From the NCBI RefSeq assembly GCF_027853245.1, contig NZ_JAPTZM010000002.1: a stretch of DNA of 64,000 nucleotides; one strand, written 5' to 3'. Below are positions 45,261 through 54,800 of the stretch, piece after piece. The DNA comes from Atlantibacter subterraneus. GTDB lineage: Bacteria; Pseudomonadota; Gammaproteobacteria; Enterobacterales; Enterobacteriaceae. How positions within the stretch are numbered: position 1 is the first letter of the stretch; every line of letters starts with the position of its first letter. The notes beneath the pieces were generated by a model that made no database searches, was not told the DNA's origin, and saw only the letters and a list, made by a program, of their open reading frames with translations. Both the position numbers and the translations under genes were made by a program.

Positions 45261-46622
45261 ATGTCATATTCAGCTTCATCTATGGTCGTCGCGAAATTCG
45301 GCGGCACCAGCGTCGCCAGCTTCGACGCCATGAACCGCAGCGCCGACGTGGTGCTTTCCGATCCCAACGTGCGCCTGGTGGTGCTTTCCGCCTCTGCGGG
45401 TGTGACCAATCTGCTGGTTGCGCTGGCCGAAGGCCTGGAAGCCACGGAACGCTTCGTGAAGCTGGATGCCATCCGCAAAATTCAGCACGATATTTTAGGC
45501 CATCTGGCGAATCCGCAGGTGATCCGCGAAGAGATCGACCGCCTGCTGGAAAATATTACCACCCTGGCGGAAGCCGCCTCGCTGGCGACCTCGAATGCCC
45601 TGACTGACGAACTGGTCAGCCACGGCGAACTGATGTCTACGTTGCTGTTTGTTGAGATCCTGCGCGAGCGCGGTGTAGTGGCCCAGTGGTTTGACGTGCG
45701 TAAAGTGATGCGTACCAGCGACCGCTTTGGCCGCGCCGAGCCGGACGTGAGCGCCCTTGCCGAACTGAGTAACCTGCAACTGGCTCCGCGCCTGGCGGAA
45801 GGGCTGGTCATTACCCAGGGCTTTATCGGCAGCGAATCCAAAGGCCGCACCACCACCCTGGGCCGTGGCGGCAGCGACTATACCGCCGCACTGCTGGGCG
45901 AAGCATTAAAAGCCAGCCGCGTGGATATCTGGACCGACGTGCCGGGCATTTACACCACCGACCCGCGCGTGGTGCCTGCCGCAAAACGCATCGATGAAAT
46001 CGCCTTTGAAGAAGCCGCTGAAATGGCGACCTTCGGCGCGAAAGTGCTGCATCCGGCGACGCTGCTGCCTGCGGTGCGCAGCGATATCCCGGTGTTTGTC
46101 GGCTCCAGCAAAGACCCAAAAGCGGGCGGGACGCTGGTGTGCAATCAAACCCATAATCCGCCGCTATTCCGGGCGCTGGCCCTGCGCCGCAAACAAACCC
46201 TGCTGACGCTGCACAGCCTGAATATGCTGCACTCACGCGGCTTCCTGGCCGAAGTGTTCAGCATCCTGGCGCGCCATAATATCTCGGTGGATTTGATTAC
46301 CACCTCTGAAGTGAGCGTGGCGCTGACGCTGGATACTACCGGCTCTACCTCGACCGGCGATACCCTGCTGACCCAGGCGCTGTTGACCGAGCTTTCTTCC
46401 CTGTGCCGCGTGGAAGTCGAGCAGGACCTGGCGCTGGTAGCGCTGATCGGCAACAATCTGTCGAAAGCCTGCGGCGTGGGCAAAGAGGTGTTCGGCGTGC
46501 TGGAACCGTTCAACATCCGCATGATTTGCTATGGTGCATCCAGCTATAACCTGTGCTTCCTGGTGCCGGGCAGCGACGCGGAACAAGTTGTCCAGAAACT
46601 GCATCACAATTTATTCGAGTGA
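45261..46622 (+). CDS. lysC: Lysine-sensitive aspartokinase III LysC
   Basis: Phosphorylates aspartate, opening the path to lysine, methionine and threonine; inhibited by lysine. It is 453 aa (E. coli 449). The kinase domain starts MVVAKFGGTSVASFDAMNRS and holds LGRGGSDYTA; two ACT domains (about 310-453) bind lysine and include TSEVSVALTLD and GNNLSKACGVGKEVFGVLEPFNIRMI. The extreme N-terminus is a few residues longer than in E. coli. The ribosome-site region CACACGAGGTAGTTATG is nearly the same as in E. coli although the riboswitch upstream is missing. Confidence 0.98.
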   Translation: MSYSASSMVVAKFGGTSVASFDAMNRSADVVLSDPNVRLVVLSASAGVTNLLVALAEGLEATERFVKLDAIRKIQHDILGHLANPQVIREEIDRLLENITTLAEAASLATSNALTDELVSHGELMSTLLFVEILRERGVVAQWFDVRKVMRTSDRFGRAEPDVSALAELSNLQLAPRLAEGLVITQGFIGSESKGRTTTLGRGGSDYTAALLGEALKASRVDIWTDVPGIYTTDPRVVPAAKRIDEIAFEEAAEMATFGAKVLHPATLLPAVRSDIPVFVGSSKDPKAGGTLVCNQTHNPPLFRALALRRKQTLLTLHSLNMLHSRGFLAEVFSILARHNISVDLITTSEVSVALTLDTTGSTSTGDTLLTQALLTELSSLCRVEVEQDLALVALIGNNLSKACGVGKEVFGVLEPFNIRMICYGASSYNLCFLVPGSDAEQVVQKLHHNLFE

Positions 46623-46633
46623 TATTCGATCTT

Positions 46634-46663
46634 CCCTTCTGAGGCACAGCGTCCTCAGAAGGG
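46634..46663. other. Perfect palindromic hairpin downstream of lysC
   Basis: An 11-base perfect stem CCCTTCTGAGG/CCTCAGAAGGG with an eight-base loop starts 12 bases after the lysC stop. It has no T-run, so it may stabilise the transcript or act as a factor-assisted terminator. Confidence 0.6.
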
Positions 46664-46812
46664 GTAGATGACCATAATTCAATTGAATAAAACTTCCCCA
46701 CACGATACACAATGCCTATGGCTCTCGTTCGGGCCTTTTCCCCTACAGCGATAACGCACCGCCGCGATCACAGTGGCAGGGGAACACACCAACACACTTA
46801 AAGGAAAACAAC

Positions 46813-47760
46813 ATGCTGGCATTACTGACGCGGCTGTTCCCGCTCTGGGCGCTGCTGCTCTCGGTTATCGCGTATTACACGCCCTCCACCTTCACGCCGA
46901 TTGGTCCCTGGGTCGCCACCCTGCTGATGCTGATTATGTTTGGCATGGGCGTGCACCTGAAACTCGATGATTTTAAACGGGTGCTGTCGCGCCCCGCGCC
47001 GGTGGCCGCCGGGATTTTCCTGCACTATCTGGTGATGCCGCTCGCGGCGTGGCTGCTGGCGATGTTATTTAAGATGCCGCCCGATCTTTCCGCCGGGATG
47101 GTGCTGGTGGGCAGCGTGGCCAGCGGCACCGCGTCAAACGTGATGATTTATCTGGCAAAAGGCGATGTGGCGCTGTCCGTCACTATCTCTTCCGTCTCTA
47201 CGCTGGTGGGCGTGGTCGCCACGCCGCTGCTGACTCGCCTGTATGTGGATGCGCATATTCAGGTCGACGTCATGGGGATGCTGCTGAGCATTCTTCAGAT
47301 TGTGGTGATCCCAATTGGCCTGGGTCTGATTGTCCATCACCTGTTCCCCCGGCTGGTGAAAGCCGTGGAGCCTTACCTGCCGGCGTTTTCGATGGTGTGC
47401 ATTCTGGCCATTATCAGCGCCGTGGTGGCCGGTTCCGCCGCGCATATCGCTTCGGTCGGCCTGGTGGTGATTGTGGCGGTGATCCTGCATAACACCATCG
47501 GTTTGCTGGGCGGCTACTGGGGCGGACGCCTGTTTGGCTTCGACGAATCCACCTGCCGCACCCTGGCGATTGAAGTCGGGATGCAGAACTCCGGCCTCGC
47601 CGCCGCGCTGGGGAAAATCTACTTCTCCCCGCTCGCGGCGCTGCCGGGCGCGCTGTTCTCGGTATGGCACAACCTGTCGGGCTCGCTGCTGGCGGGTTAC
47701 TGGTCGGGCAAACCGGTTGACGGCACGCCTGCTAAGCGCCTGAAAAAGCGCAAAGCCTGA
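46813..47760 (+). CDS. panS: PanS, bile acid:sodium symporter-family ketopantoate/pantoate transporter
   Basis: A 315-aa membrane protein with about ten helices, of the BASS family. It resembles Salmonella PanS, shown there to take up coenzyme A precursors (ketopantoate, pantoate). Motifs include FGMGVHLKLDDFKRVLSRP, GSVASGTASNVMIYLAKGDVALSV and EVGMQNSGLAAALGK. The ATG at 46813 follows AAGGAAAAC. The gene sits between lysC and yjbD, as recalled for Salmonella; E. coli K-12 lacks it here. Confidence 0.85.
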   Translation: MLALLTRLFPLWALLLSVIAYYTPSTFTPIGPWVATLLMLIMFGMGVHLKLDDFKRVLSRPAPVAAGIFLHYLVMPLAAWLLAMLFKMPPDLSAGMVLVGSVASGTASNVMIYLAKGDVALSVTISSVSTLVGVVATPLLTRLYVDAHIQVDVMGMLLSILQIVVIPIGLGLIVHHLFPRLVKAVEPYLPAFSMVCILAIISAVVAGSAAHIASVGLVVIVAVILHNTIGLLGGYWGGRLFGFDESTCRTLAIEVGMQNSGLAAALGKIYFSPLAALPGALFSVWHNLSGSLLAGYWSGKPVDGTPAKRLKKRKA

Positions 47761-47765
47761 ATAAT

Positions 47766-47793
47766 ACAGCCCGCTCGCCGGGCTGTTTTTTTA
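47766..47793 (+). terminator. Terminator after panS
   Basis: An eight-base stem ACAGCCCG/CGGGCTGT with a five-base loop is followed by seven T, six bases past the panS stop. Confidence 0.93.
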
Positions 47794-47865
47794 TTGGCTA
47801 GCGGATTGTGGCGAACGCCTGGGGGCAGTAGTCTACAGACAGACTCCCGTATCGAGAGGTTTACC

Positions 47866-48138
47866 ATGGCAACGCCCCGACTGACCCAAAAAGAGATGAC
47901 CGAAAGCGAGCAGCGCGAACTGAAAACCCTGCTCGACCGCGCCAGAATTGCCCACGGCAGACCGCTAACCAACTCAGAAGCCAACCACGTCAAAAAAGAG
48001 TACATCGACAAGCTGATGGCCGAACGCGAAAAAGCGGCCAAACAGGCGCGCGCCGTTAAGAAAAAGCAGGCGCTAAAACCTGATACCACCAGTACCTTTT
48101 CCTGGAGCGCCAGCACCCATACCCGCGGTAAACGCTAA
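47866..48138 (+). CDS. yjbD: YjbD, DUF3811 family protein
   Basis: A 90-aa charged protein of unknown function, same length as E. coli YjbD. It reads MATPRLTQKEMTESEQREL, then LLDRARIAHGRPLTNSE, a Lys/Ala-rich helix and a tail STFSWSASTHTRGKR. The ATG at 47866 is preceded by AGAGG; the longer frame from 47794 is rejected. It is convergent with rluF, one base apart. Confidence 0.92.
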   Translation: MATPRLTQKEMTESEQRELKTLLDRARIAHGRPLTNSEANHVKKEYIDKLMAEREKAAKQARAVKKKQALKPDTTSTFSWSASTHTRGKR

Positions 48139-48139
48139 A

Positions 48140-49015
48140 TTAGCGGCCCTTCTTCTTACGACCGGGCTGCGTAAAGCGCTTACGCTGCCCAAGCTCTGCC
48201 GGAGTTTTCGCGCCACTCTTATTAGCAGGTTTCGCCGCCGGGCTTTTGGCAGGGGCGGCTTTCGGTTTTGCTTTCTTCGCGGGTTTGGCTTCCGAGGAGG
48301 AGTTCTCAATCAGCTTAAACAGCTCGATTAACTCGTCGTCGGTTAAATCACGCCACTCTCCCAGCGGTAGCCCTTTCAGGCTCACGTTCATGATGCGCAC
48401 GCGCTCAAGTTTTGTGACTTCAAAACCGAAGTGCTCGCACATGCGGCGGATCTGGCGGTTGAGCCCCTGAATCAGGGTGATGCGAAACACAAACGGCGCT
48501 TCACGCTTCACTTTGCACTTTTTAGTTACCGTGCCCAGCATCGGCACGCCCGCGCCCATACCGCGAATAAACTCGTCGGTGACCGGTTTATTCACCGTCA
48601 CCAGGTACTCTTTTTCGTGATCGTTCCCGGCGCGCAGGATTTTATTCACCAGGTCGCCGTGGTTAGTCAGGAAGATCAGCCCCTGGGAGTCTTTATCCAG
48701 GCGGCCAATCGGGAAGATACGGGTGCTGTGGTTAACGAAATCAACGATGTTGTCTTTCTCGCCGTCCTCGGTGGTGCTCACCACGCCGACCGGTTTGTTG
48801 AGCGCGATAAACACCAGATCTTCTTCATTGCGCGGCTCAATCAGCTGCCCATTCACTTTTACCACGTCTCCGGCAACAACCTGATCGCCAATCCCGGCGC
48901 GCTTACCGTTGATAAAAACGTTTCCCTGTTCGATATAGCGATCGGCTTCGCGACGCGAGCAGATGCCGCTCTCGCTGATGTATTTATTAAGACGGGTTGA
49001 TGAGTTTGGCAGCAT
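48140..49015 (-). CDS. rluF: 23S rRNA pseudouridine(2604) synthase RluF
   Basis: Isomerises uridine 2604 in 23S rRNA and U35 in tRNA-Tyr. It is 291 aa (E. coli 290). The S4 domain (about 7-66) reads RLNKYISESGICSRREADRYI; the catalytic Asp is in FPIGRLDKDSQGLIFLTN; a later motif is GLNRQIRRMCEHFGFEV. A Lys/Ala/Pro-rich tail (about 240-291) is typical of the subfamily. Confidence 0.97.
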   Translation of the reverse strand: MLPNSSTRLNKYISESGICSRREADRYIEQGNVFINGKRAGIGDQVVAGDVVKVNGQLIEPRNEEDLVFIALNKPVGVVSTTEDGEKDNIVDFVNHSTRIFPIGRLDKDSQGLIFLTNHGDLVNKILRAGNDHEKEYLVTVNKPVTDEFIRGMGAGVPMLGTVTKKCKVKREAPFVFRITLIQGLNRQIRRMCEHFGFEVTKLERVRIMNVSLKGLPLGEWRDLTDDELIELFKLIENSSSEAKPAKKAKPKAAPAKSPAAKPANKSGAKTPAELGQRKRFTQPGRKKKGR

Positions 49016-49113
49016 GGTTCCTCCGAAAAAAACGGACTATACCTTACCTGACGTCAGTTTCGTACAGCGAGAATCACATCTCAGGCTCAATGGACCTGGC
49101 CGATAAAGTCGGT

Positions 49114-49431
49114 TTAATAGCCGTTCAGCAAAAATTCAACGGCGTCACGTAACACAGGGCGGTAATGGCTAAGATCGGCAACCGCGTCGCCCACCTCTTT
49201 TGCCGGAAGCCCAGCCATCATATGGGTCATGGCAATGTATTGTTGACCGGCAATCGAGACTACCGGACATACCTTCGCTGGCGGTGAAGAGGCATTGAGC
49301 CGGGCGAGCTCAATAACGGGAATGACCAGCACATGCTTCAGGACGTTCGCCACGGGGTGCTGCATGGCAATCAAAAAAGGGTAACTCTCCTTCCCTGCGC
49401 CCCGGTTTTGATATGCGACGTATTGATCCAT
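49114..49431 (-). CDS. ccdB: CcdB-family type II toxin
   Basis: A 105-aa member of the CcdB family of gyrase poisons. It starts MDQYVAYQNRGAGKESYPFL, continues through HVLVIPVIEL, VCPVVSIAGQQYIAMTHMMAGLP and EVADLSHYRP-like blocks, as in plasmid F CcdB. F CcdB needs its last three residues WGI to poison gyrase; here the end is LLNGY, so potency may be reduced or changed. The start overlaps the ccdA stop by one base (TGATG). It lies between rluF and yjbB, where E. coli has pepE. Confidence 0.9.
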   Translation of the reverse strand: MDQYVAYQNRGAGKESYPFLIAMQHPVANVLKHVLVIPVIELARLNASSPPAKVCPVVSIAGQQYIAMTHMMAGLPAKEVGDAVADLSHYRPVLRDAVEFLLNGY

Positions 49432-49667
49432 CAGAACGTCCTTTGAAAATCACTGAACGAACCGTTGTCATCCACCAGTTGGTTAAGCGCGTCGATAGCT
49501 TGCTGGTTCTCTTGCAGCCATGTGCGACGTTGGTTTTCACGGAATTTTTCAAGCAACGCCTCCGTCAACAAGGCGGAAAGATTGATGTTTTGCTTTCTGG
49601 CTTCGTCGAGTAATTCCGGCGCTAAAGAGACATTTACCGATTTTTTTGTGGTCGCAGAAGTGCGCAT
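49431..49667 (-). CDS. ccdA: CcdA-family antitoxin
   Basis: A 78-aa antitoxin with an N-terminal ribbon-helix-helix (TTKKSVNVSLAPELLDEARK) and a C-terminal toxin-binding region that includes WLQENQQAIDALNQLVDDN and GSFSDF, matching the CcdA end (NGSFAD). The ATG at 49667 has GGGGGTT before it; a longer frame to 49724 is rejected. The antitoxin comes first and overlaps the toxin, the usual coupled order, so autoregulation by the CcdAB complex is expected. Confidence 0.9.
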   Translation of the reverse strand: MRTSATTKKSVNVSLAPELLDEARKQNINLSALLTEALLEKFRENQRRTWLQENQQAIDALNQLVDDNGSFSDFQRTF

Positions 49668-49829
49668 ATTAACCCCCACTGGAATGCGCATGAAGTGCCT
49701 CATTGTATGAAAATAACCGATCACTTTCTAGCCGCTCCGTGGTTGTATTTCGCCAGACGGTAACGCATACAGACTGGCTTTTCATCCACGGAATGTTGTT
49801 CTTTCGCGCTGGTTTCCAGATTAATTAAA

Positions 49830-49857
49830 CAACAACCCCGCATTGCGCGGGGTTGTT
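49830..49857 (-). terminator. Terminator after yjbB
   Basis: On the minus strand a nine-base stem CAACCCCGC/GCGGGGTTG is followed by TTGTTTAATT. It lies about 20 bases past the yjbB stop and insulates ccdAB. Confidence 0.85.
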
Positions 49858-49876
49858 GAATCTGTCTCGCAAAACC

Positions 49877-51505
49877 TTACTCATCACGTTCATCATCATC
49901 ATCCGGTTGCTCCAGCACACTGTAGGCCACCGAACAAAACAGCGAGTTCAGACGCTTCATATCGCCCAGCAGACCGAGATGCAGCGAGCTGGTTTCGATG
50001 CTTTGCACGTTTTGCTGATGCAGGCGATTAACGTGCGCATGGGCGTAGCGCCGGTTCATGATCCGGAAGCGGTGCTTGTTGCGCCGCAGGCGACGGGCGC
50101 TGGCGACATCGGCGGAGAAAAATACCGACAGCGCCAGCTTCAGGTTGCTGGTCAGTTGCCCCAGCAGGTTGTCCAGTTCCTCCAGCCCGGCAGGGGAAAA
50201 CGCGCGCCGTGCCGCCAGGGATTTATCCGCCACTTCGCTGCCCATGCGCTCAAGAATTTCAGCGGCCTGCTGAAGGTTAAGCGACATTTCGATGATTTCT
50301 GCCCAGCGCTTCGACTCCTCTTCGGCAAGATCTTCCTTCGGCATTTGCGCCAGGTAGAGCTTGATGGCGATATGCAGCACTTCCACGTCGTCCGCCAGCT
50401 TACGCAGCTCTTTTTCCTGACGCGGCTCGCCGTGCATCACCTTGCTCCACAGTTCCAGCATCTGCTCAAGGGCATCACCCATGCGCAGGGTTTCACGCGC
50501 GGCATTCGCCAGACCCAGCGCCGGCGTGTCCAGCGCGGTGCGGTCGAGGTGTTTCGGCTTTAAGCGCATATCCAGTTCCGGCGCGTCGGCAATCACCCGG
50601 CGGCAGAAGCGCGCCATCGGCCCGGTAAAGGGCACCATCACGATGCAGCGGATCAGGTTGTAAAAGACGTGGAAGTAGATCACCAGTTCCGAATCCGGCA
50701 GCGGCAGTTTCTGCATCGCGTCCGCCAGAAGGTGAACAAATGGCAGCACCAGCAGGCTGCCCACCAGCTTAAACAGCAGGCTTCCCAGCGCCACGCGGCG
50801 GGCGTTAGGCGTCGCGGTGCCGTTGTTGAGCATCGCCAGAATGCCGGAGCCGAGGTTGGCACCAATCACCAGGCACAGCGCCACGTCGAAGGAGATCGCG
50901 CCGGTTGCGGCGAAGGTGGCGGTAAGCAGGACTGCGGCGAGGCTGGAATAACTGATCACCGCGAACATCGCGCCAATCAGCGCATCCAGCAGGATATCGC
51001 CGGTCAGCGACGCGAAGATGACCTTAACGCCAGACGCCTCGGTGATTGGCGTCATGGCCTGGACGATCAGCTCCAGCGCCAGCAAAATCAGGCCAAGACC
51101 GATGGAGACCCGCCCCAGTTGCCCGACGCGGCTCTGTTTGCGGCTTAAGAAGAACACCACCCCGAGAAAGATCAGTAGCGGCGAAACCCATGACAGGTCG
51201 AAGGTCAGGATACGCGCCATTAAGGCGGTCCCCACATCGGCCCCCAGTACAATCACCAACGCGGGTGCCAGCGCCACCAGATCCTGGGCAACGAACGAGG
51301 TCACCAGCATAGTGGTGGCATTACTGCTCTGAACCAGCGCGGTGACACCAATGCCCGCGCAGAAGGCGAGCGGTTTTTTCTCGACACTCCGGCTGAGTAC
51401 GCTACGAAGCCGCGCACCGTACACGCGCATTACGCCGGTGCGCACGATATGCGTGCCCCACACCAGCAGCGCCACTGCCGAAAGCAGGTGCAAAAGTGTT
51501 AACAC
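49877..51505 (-). CDS. yjbB: YjbB, Na/Pi cotransporter family phosphate exporter
   Basis: Inner-membrane protein of the Na/Pi cotransporter family with a C-terminal PhoU-like domain; in E. coli it exports phosphate. It is 542 aa. Two repeats carry the QSSNATTMLVTSF motif (near residue 59) and a second repeat near 180-190 (SYSSLAAVLLTATFAATG). The PhoU-like helices follow residue 330. The start is a GTG with AAGGAGA upstream. Confidence 0.95.
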   Translation of the reverse strand: MLTLLHLLSAVALLVWGTHIVRTGVMRVYGARLRSVLSRSVEKKPLAFCAGIGVTALVQSSNATTMLVTSFVAQDLVALAPALVIVLGADVGTALMARILTFDLSWVSPLLIFLGVVFFLSRKQSRVGQLGRVSIGLGLILLALELIVQAMTPITEASGVKVIFASLTGDILLDALIGAMFAVISYSSLAAVLLTATFAATGAISFDVALCLVIGANLGSGILAMLNNGTATPNARRVALGSLLFKLVGSLLVLPFVHLLADAMQKLPLPDSELVIYFHVFYNLIRCIVMVPFTGPMARFCRRVIADAPELDMRLKPKHLDRTALDTPALGLANAARETLRMGDALEQMLELWSKVMHGEPRQEKELRKLADDVEVLHIAIKLYLAQMPKEDLAEEESKRWAEIIEMSLNLQQAAEILERMGSEVADKSLAARRAFSPAGLEELDNLLGQLTSNLKLALSVFFSADVASARRLRRNKHRFRIMNRRYAHAHVNRLHQQNVQSIETSSLHLGLLGDMKRLNSLFCSVAYSVLEQPDDDDERDE

Positions 51506-51714
51506 AGTTTCTCCTTCTCGTTATGGTTCCCTGGGGCCGCCCCGTTTGCCTGCCGTACTGCCTGCGAATGGGCGCGACAAAAGGGCTAACCCCTAACTCA
51601 GTATAAGGGGATAAACGTAAGAAAGAGACAAGGCGCCGTGACGGCGCCCTGTATGTTGTAAATAAAAATGACATTTTGATGACAGCGACGGTTTTTACTT
51701 CATACCAGCCAGAG

Positions 51715-51839
51715 TGGATGGCCGTCGGCGGCGCAGCCAGTTTGAACACGGACAGCGCGCAGTGACAGGAGCGTACACGCAGTACGTGACTGTCACGAGC
51801 ACTGCCCAGGTTCAAAATGGCAAGTAAGCCAGGCCAGCC
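51715..51839. repeat. BoxC-like palindromic intergenic repeat, copy 2
   Basis: A second copy of the element at 12.5 kb, ending about three bases from the metH stop. The shared core is CAGCGCGCAG, GGAGCGTAC, GCAGTACGTGA and CGAGCACTGCCCA. Stem pairs are TTTGAAC with GTTCAAA (TTTGGG/CCCAAA in copy 1) and GTGACA with TGTCAC. Thus sequence changes while pairing is kept. Confidence 0.8.
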
Positions 51840-51842
51840 AGG

Positions 51843-54800
51843 TCAGTCGGCGTCGTAGCCGAGGTTCGGTGCCAACCACCGCTCTACCTCACTCACGCTC
51901 ATCCCTTTACGCCGCGCGTAGTCCTCAATTTGATCCTTTTGCAGCTGCGCCACAGCGAAGTACTTGCTGTCAGGATGACTAAAGTACCAACCGGAAACCG
52001 ACGCCCCAGGCCACATGGCGTAGGATTCGGTGAGCTTCATGCCGATGCGGGTTTCCACGTCCAGTAACTGCCAGATAGTGGCCTTCTCGGTATGCTCCGG
52101 GCAGGCCGGATAGCCTGGCGCTGGACGGATGCCCTGGTAATTCTCGCGGATCAGCTCTTCGTTGCTGAGGTTTTCATTGGCGGCGTACCCCCAGTAAACC
52201 TTACGCACCCGCTCGTGCAGATACTCGGCAAAGGCTTCGGCCAGACGGTCGGCCACCGCTTTGACCATAATTTTGTTGTAGTCATCGTGCCGCGCGTCAA
52301 ACGCCTCGGCGAGGGCGTCTTCTTCCAGCCCGCCGGTTACCGCAAACGCGCCCAGATAATCCGCTTTGCCGCTCAGTTTCGGCGCGACGAAATCCGCCAG
52401 GCAGTAGTTAGCAAAGCCCACTTTTTCGGTTTGCTGACGCAGATGGCGGCTGACCGCCAGCACGTGGGTGCGGGTTTCATCGCGATAGACTTCAACGTCG
52501 TCGCCCACGCGGTTGGCCGGGAACAACCCCACCACGCCACGCGGATTCAGCGACTTGTCGGCGCTGAGTTGGTCGAGCATATCATTGGCGTCTTTGAACA
52601 GGCGTTTCGCCTCTTCGCCAACGATTTCATCTTCCATAATGCGCGGATATTTCCCGGCCAGCGACCAGGTCATAAAGAACGGGGTCCAGTCGATATAGTT
52701 ACGCAGGGTTTCGATGCTGGCCGTCACTTCCTGCACGCCCAGGCGATGGGCCACCGGCGGGGTGTAGCTTTCCCAGTCGAACGCCAGGCCATTCTCGCGC
52801 GCGGCCTGCAACGTGACCGGCGGGGTGCGCGGTTTTTTACGGCCATGCTGAATTCGCACGGTGTCGTACTCTTTACGCGTTCGCGCCACAAAATCGTCGC
52901 GCAGCGTATCGGACAACAGCGACGACACCACGCCTACGGTACGCGAGGCGTTCTGTACGTAAACCGTCGGGCCGCTGTAGTTCTGTTCAATTTTCACCGC
53001 AGTATGTGCTTTGGACGTGGTCGCGCCGCCGATCAGCAGCGGCAGCGTAAAGCCCTGGCGCTCCATCTCTTTAGCAACGTTGACCATTTCATCCAGCGAC
53101 GGCGTGATCAGCCCGGACAGGCCGATAATATCGGCATTCACTTCGCGCGCGGTTTTGAGAATTTTATCGGTCGGCACCATCACGCCAAGGTCGATGATTT
53201 CATAGTTATTACACTGCAACACCACGCCAACGATGTTTTTGCCGATGTCGTGAACGTCGCCTTTCACCGTCGCCAGCACGATTTTGCCGTTGCTTTTGCC
53301 CTGCTCTTTGCTGGCGTTAATAAAGGGTTCGAGGTAGGCCACCGCCTGCTTCATCACGCGCGCGGATTTCACCACCTGCGGCAGGAACATTTTCCCTTCA
53401 CCAAACAGATCGCCCACCACGTTCATGCCCGCCATCAGCGGCCCTTCGATAACCTCAATCGGCCGCGCCGCCTGCTGGCGCGCCTGCTCGGTGTCATCTT
53501 CGATAAATTCGGTGATGCCTTTTACCAGCGAGTATTCGAGACGCTTTGCCACGTCCCAGCTGCGCCACTCGGCCTGCTGGGCGTTAGCGGCATCGTCACC
53601 TTTGCTGCCGCGGTATTTTTCGGCCAGTTCCAGCAAACGCTCGGTGCCGTCTTCGCGACGGTTAAGGATCACGTCCTCCACCGCGTCACGCAGTTCTGCG
53701 GGCAGATCGTCATAAATCGCCAGCTGCCCGGCGTTAACGATCCCCATGTCCATGCCGTTGCGAATGGCGTAGTAAAGGAACACAGCGTGAATGGCTTCAC
53801 GCACCGGGTCGTTGCCACGGAACGAGAACGACACGTTCGATACGCCGCCGGAGATCATCGCATGCGGCAGTTCGCGCTTGATGTCTTCACACGCGCCGAT
53901 AAAGTCCTGAGCGTAATTATTGTGCTCTTCAATCCCCGTCGCCACGGCGAAGATATTAGGGTCGAAAATGATGTCTTCCGGCGGGAAGCCCACTTCTTCA
54001 GTGAGGATCTTGTAGGCCCGGCGGCAGATCTCAATTTTGCGCTCGCGGGTGTCGGCCTGGCCGACTTCATCGAACGCCATCACCACCATGGCCGCGCCGT
54101 AGCGGCGCACCAGCTTCGCGTGGTGGATAAAGGTCTCAATCCCCTCTTTCATGGAAATTGAGTTCACGATGCCTTTGCCCTGGATGCACTGTAAGCCTTT
54201 CTCAATCACGTCCCATTTCGAGGAGTCGATCATGATCGGCACGCGGGCGATATCCGGCTCACCGGCAATCAGGTTCAGGAAACGCACCATCGCCGCTTCG
54301 GCGTCGAGCATCCCTTCATCCATGTTGATATCAATGATTTGCGCGCCGCTTTCTACCTGCTGCAACGCCACTTCCAGCGCTTCGTTATATTTTTCTTCTT
54401 TAATCAGACGCTTGAATTTGGCGGAGCCGGTGACGTTGGTACGCTCGCCCACGTTGACGAACAGGCTGTCAGCGCCGATGTTGAGCGGCTCAAGGCCGGC
54501 AAGACGGCAGGCCACCGGGAGCTCCGGCAGTTTACGCGGTGCAACGCCTTCCACGGCTTTGCTCATGGCGGCAATGTGCGCTGGCGTGGTGCCGCAACAG
54601 CCGCCGACGATGTTTAAGAAGCCCGCCTGCGCCCACTCGCCGATTTGCGCCGCCATTACGTCGGCATCTAAATCGTATTCCCCGAAGGCGTTTGGCAGAC
54701 CGGCGTTGGGGTGCGCGGTGACATAGCATTCAGCCACGCGCGACAGCTCCGCCACGTACTGGCGCAGCTCATCCGGGCCCAGCGCACAGTTCAGGCCGAA

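Noticed and set aside
52092..54161. 689-codon open frame antisense to metH
   Set aside because: It lies wholly inside metH on the other strand, has no ribosome site and reads as low-complexity Arg/His/Phe-rich protein. Such frames arise from GC-biased third positions.
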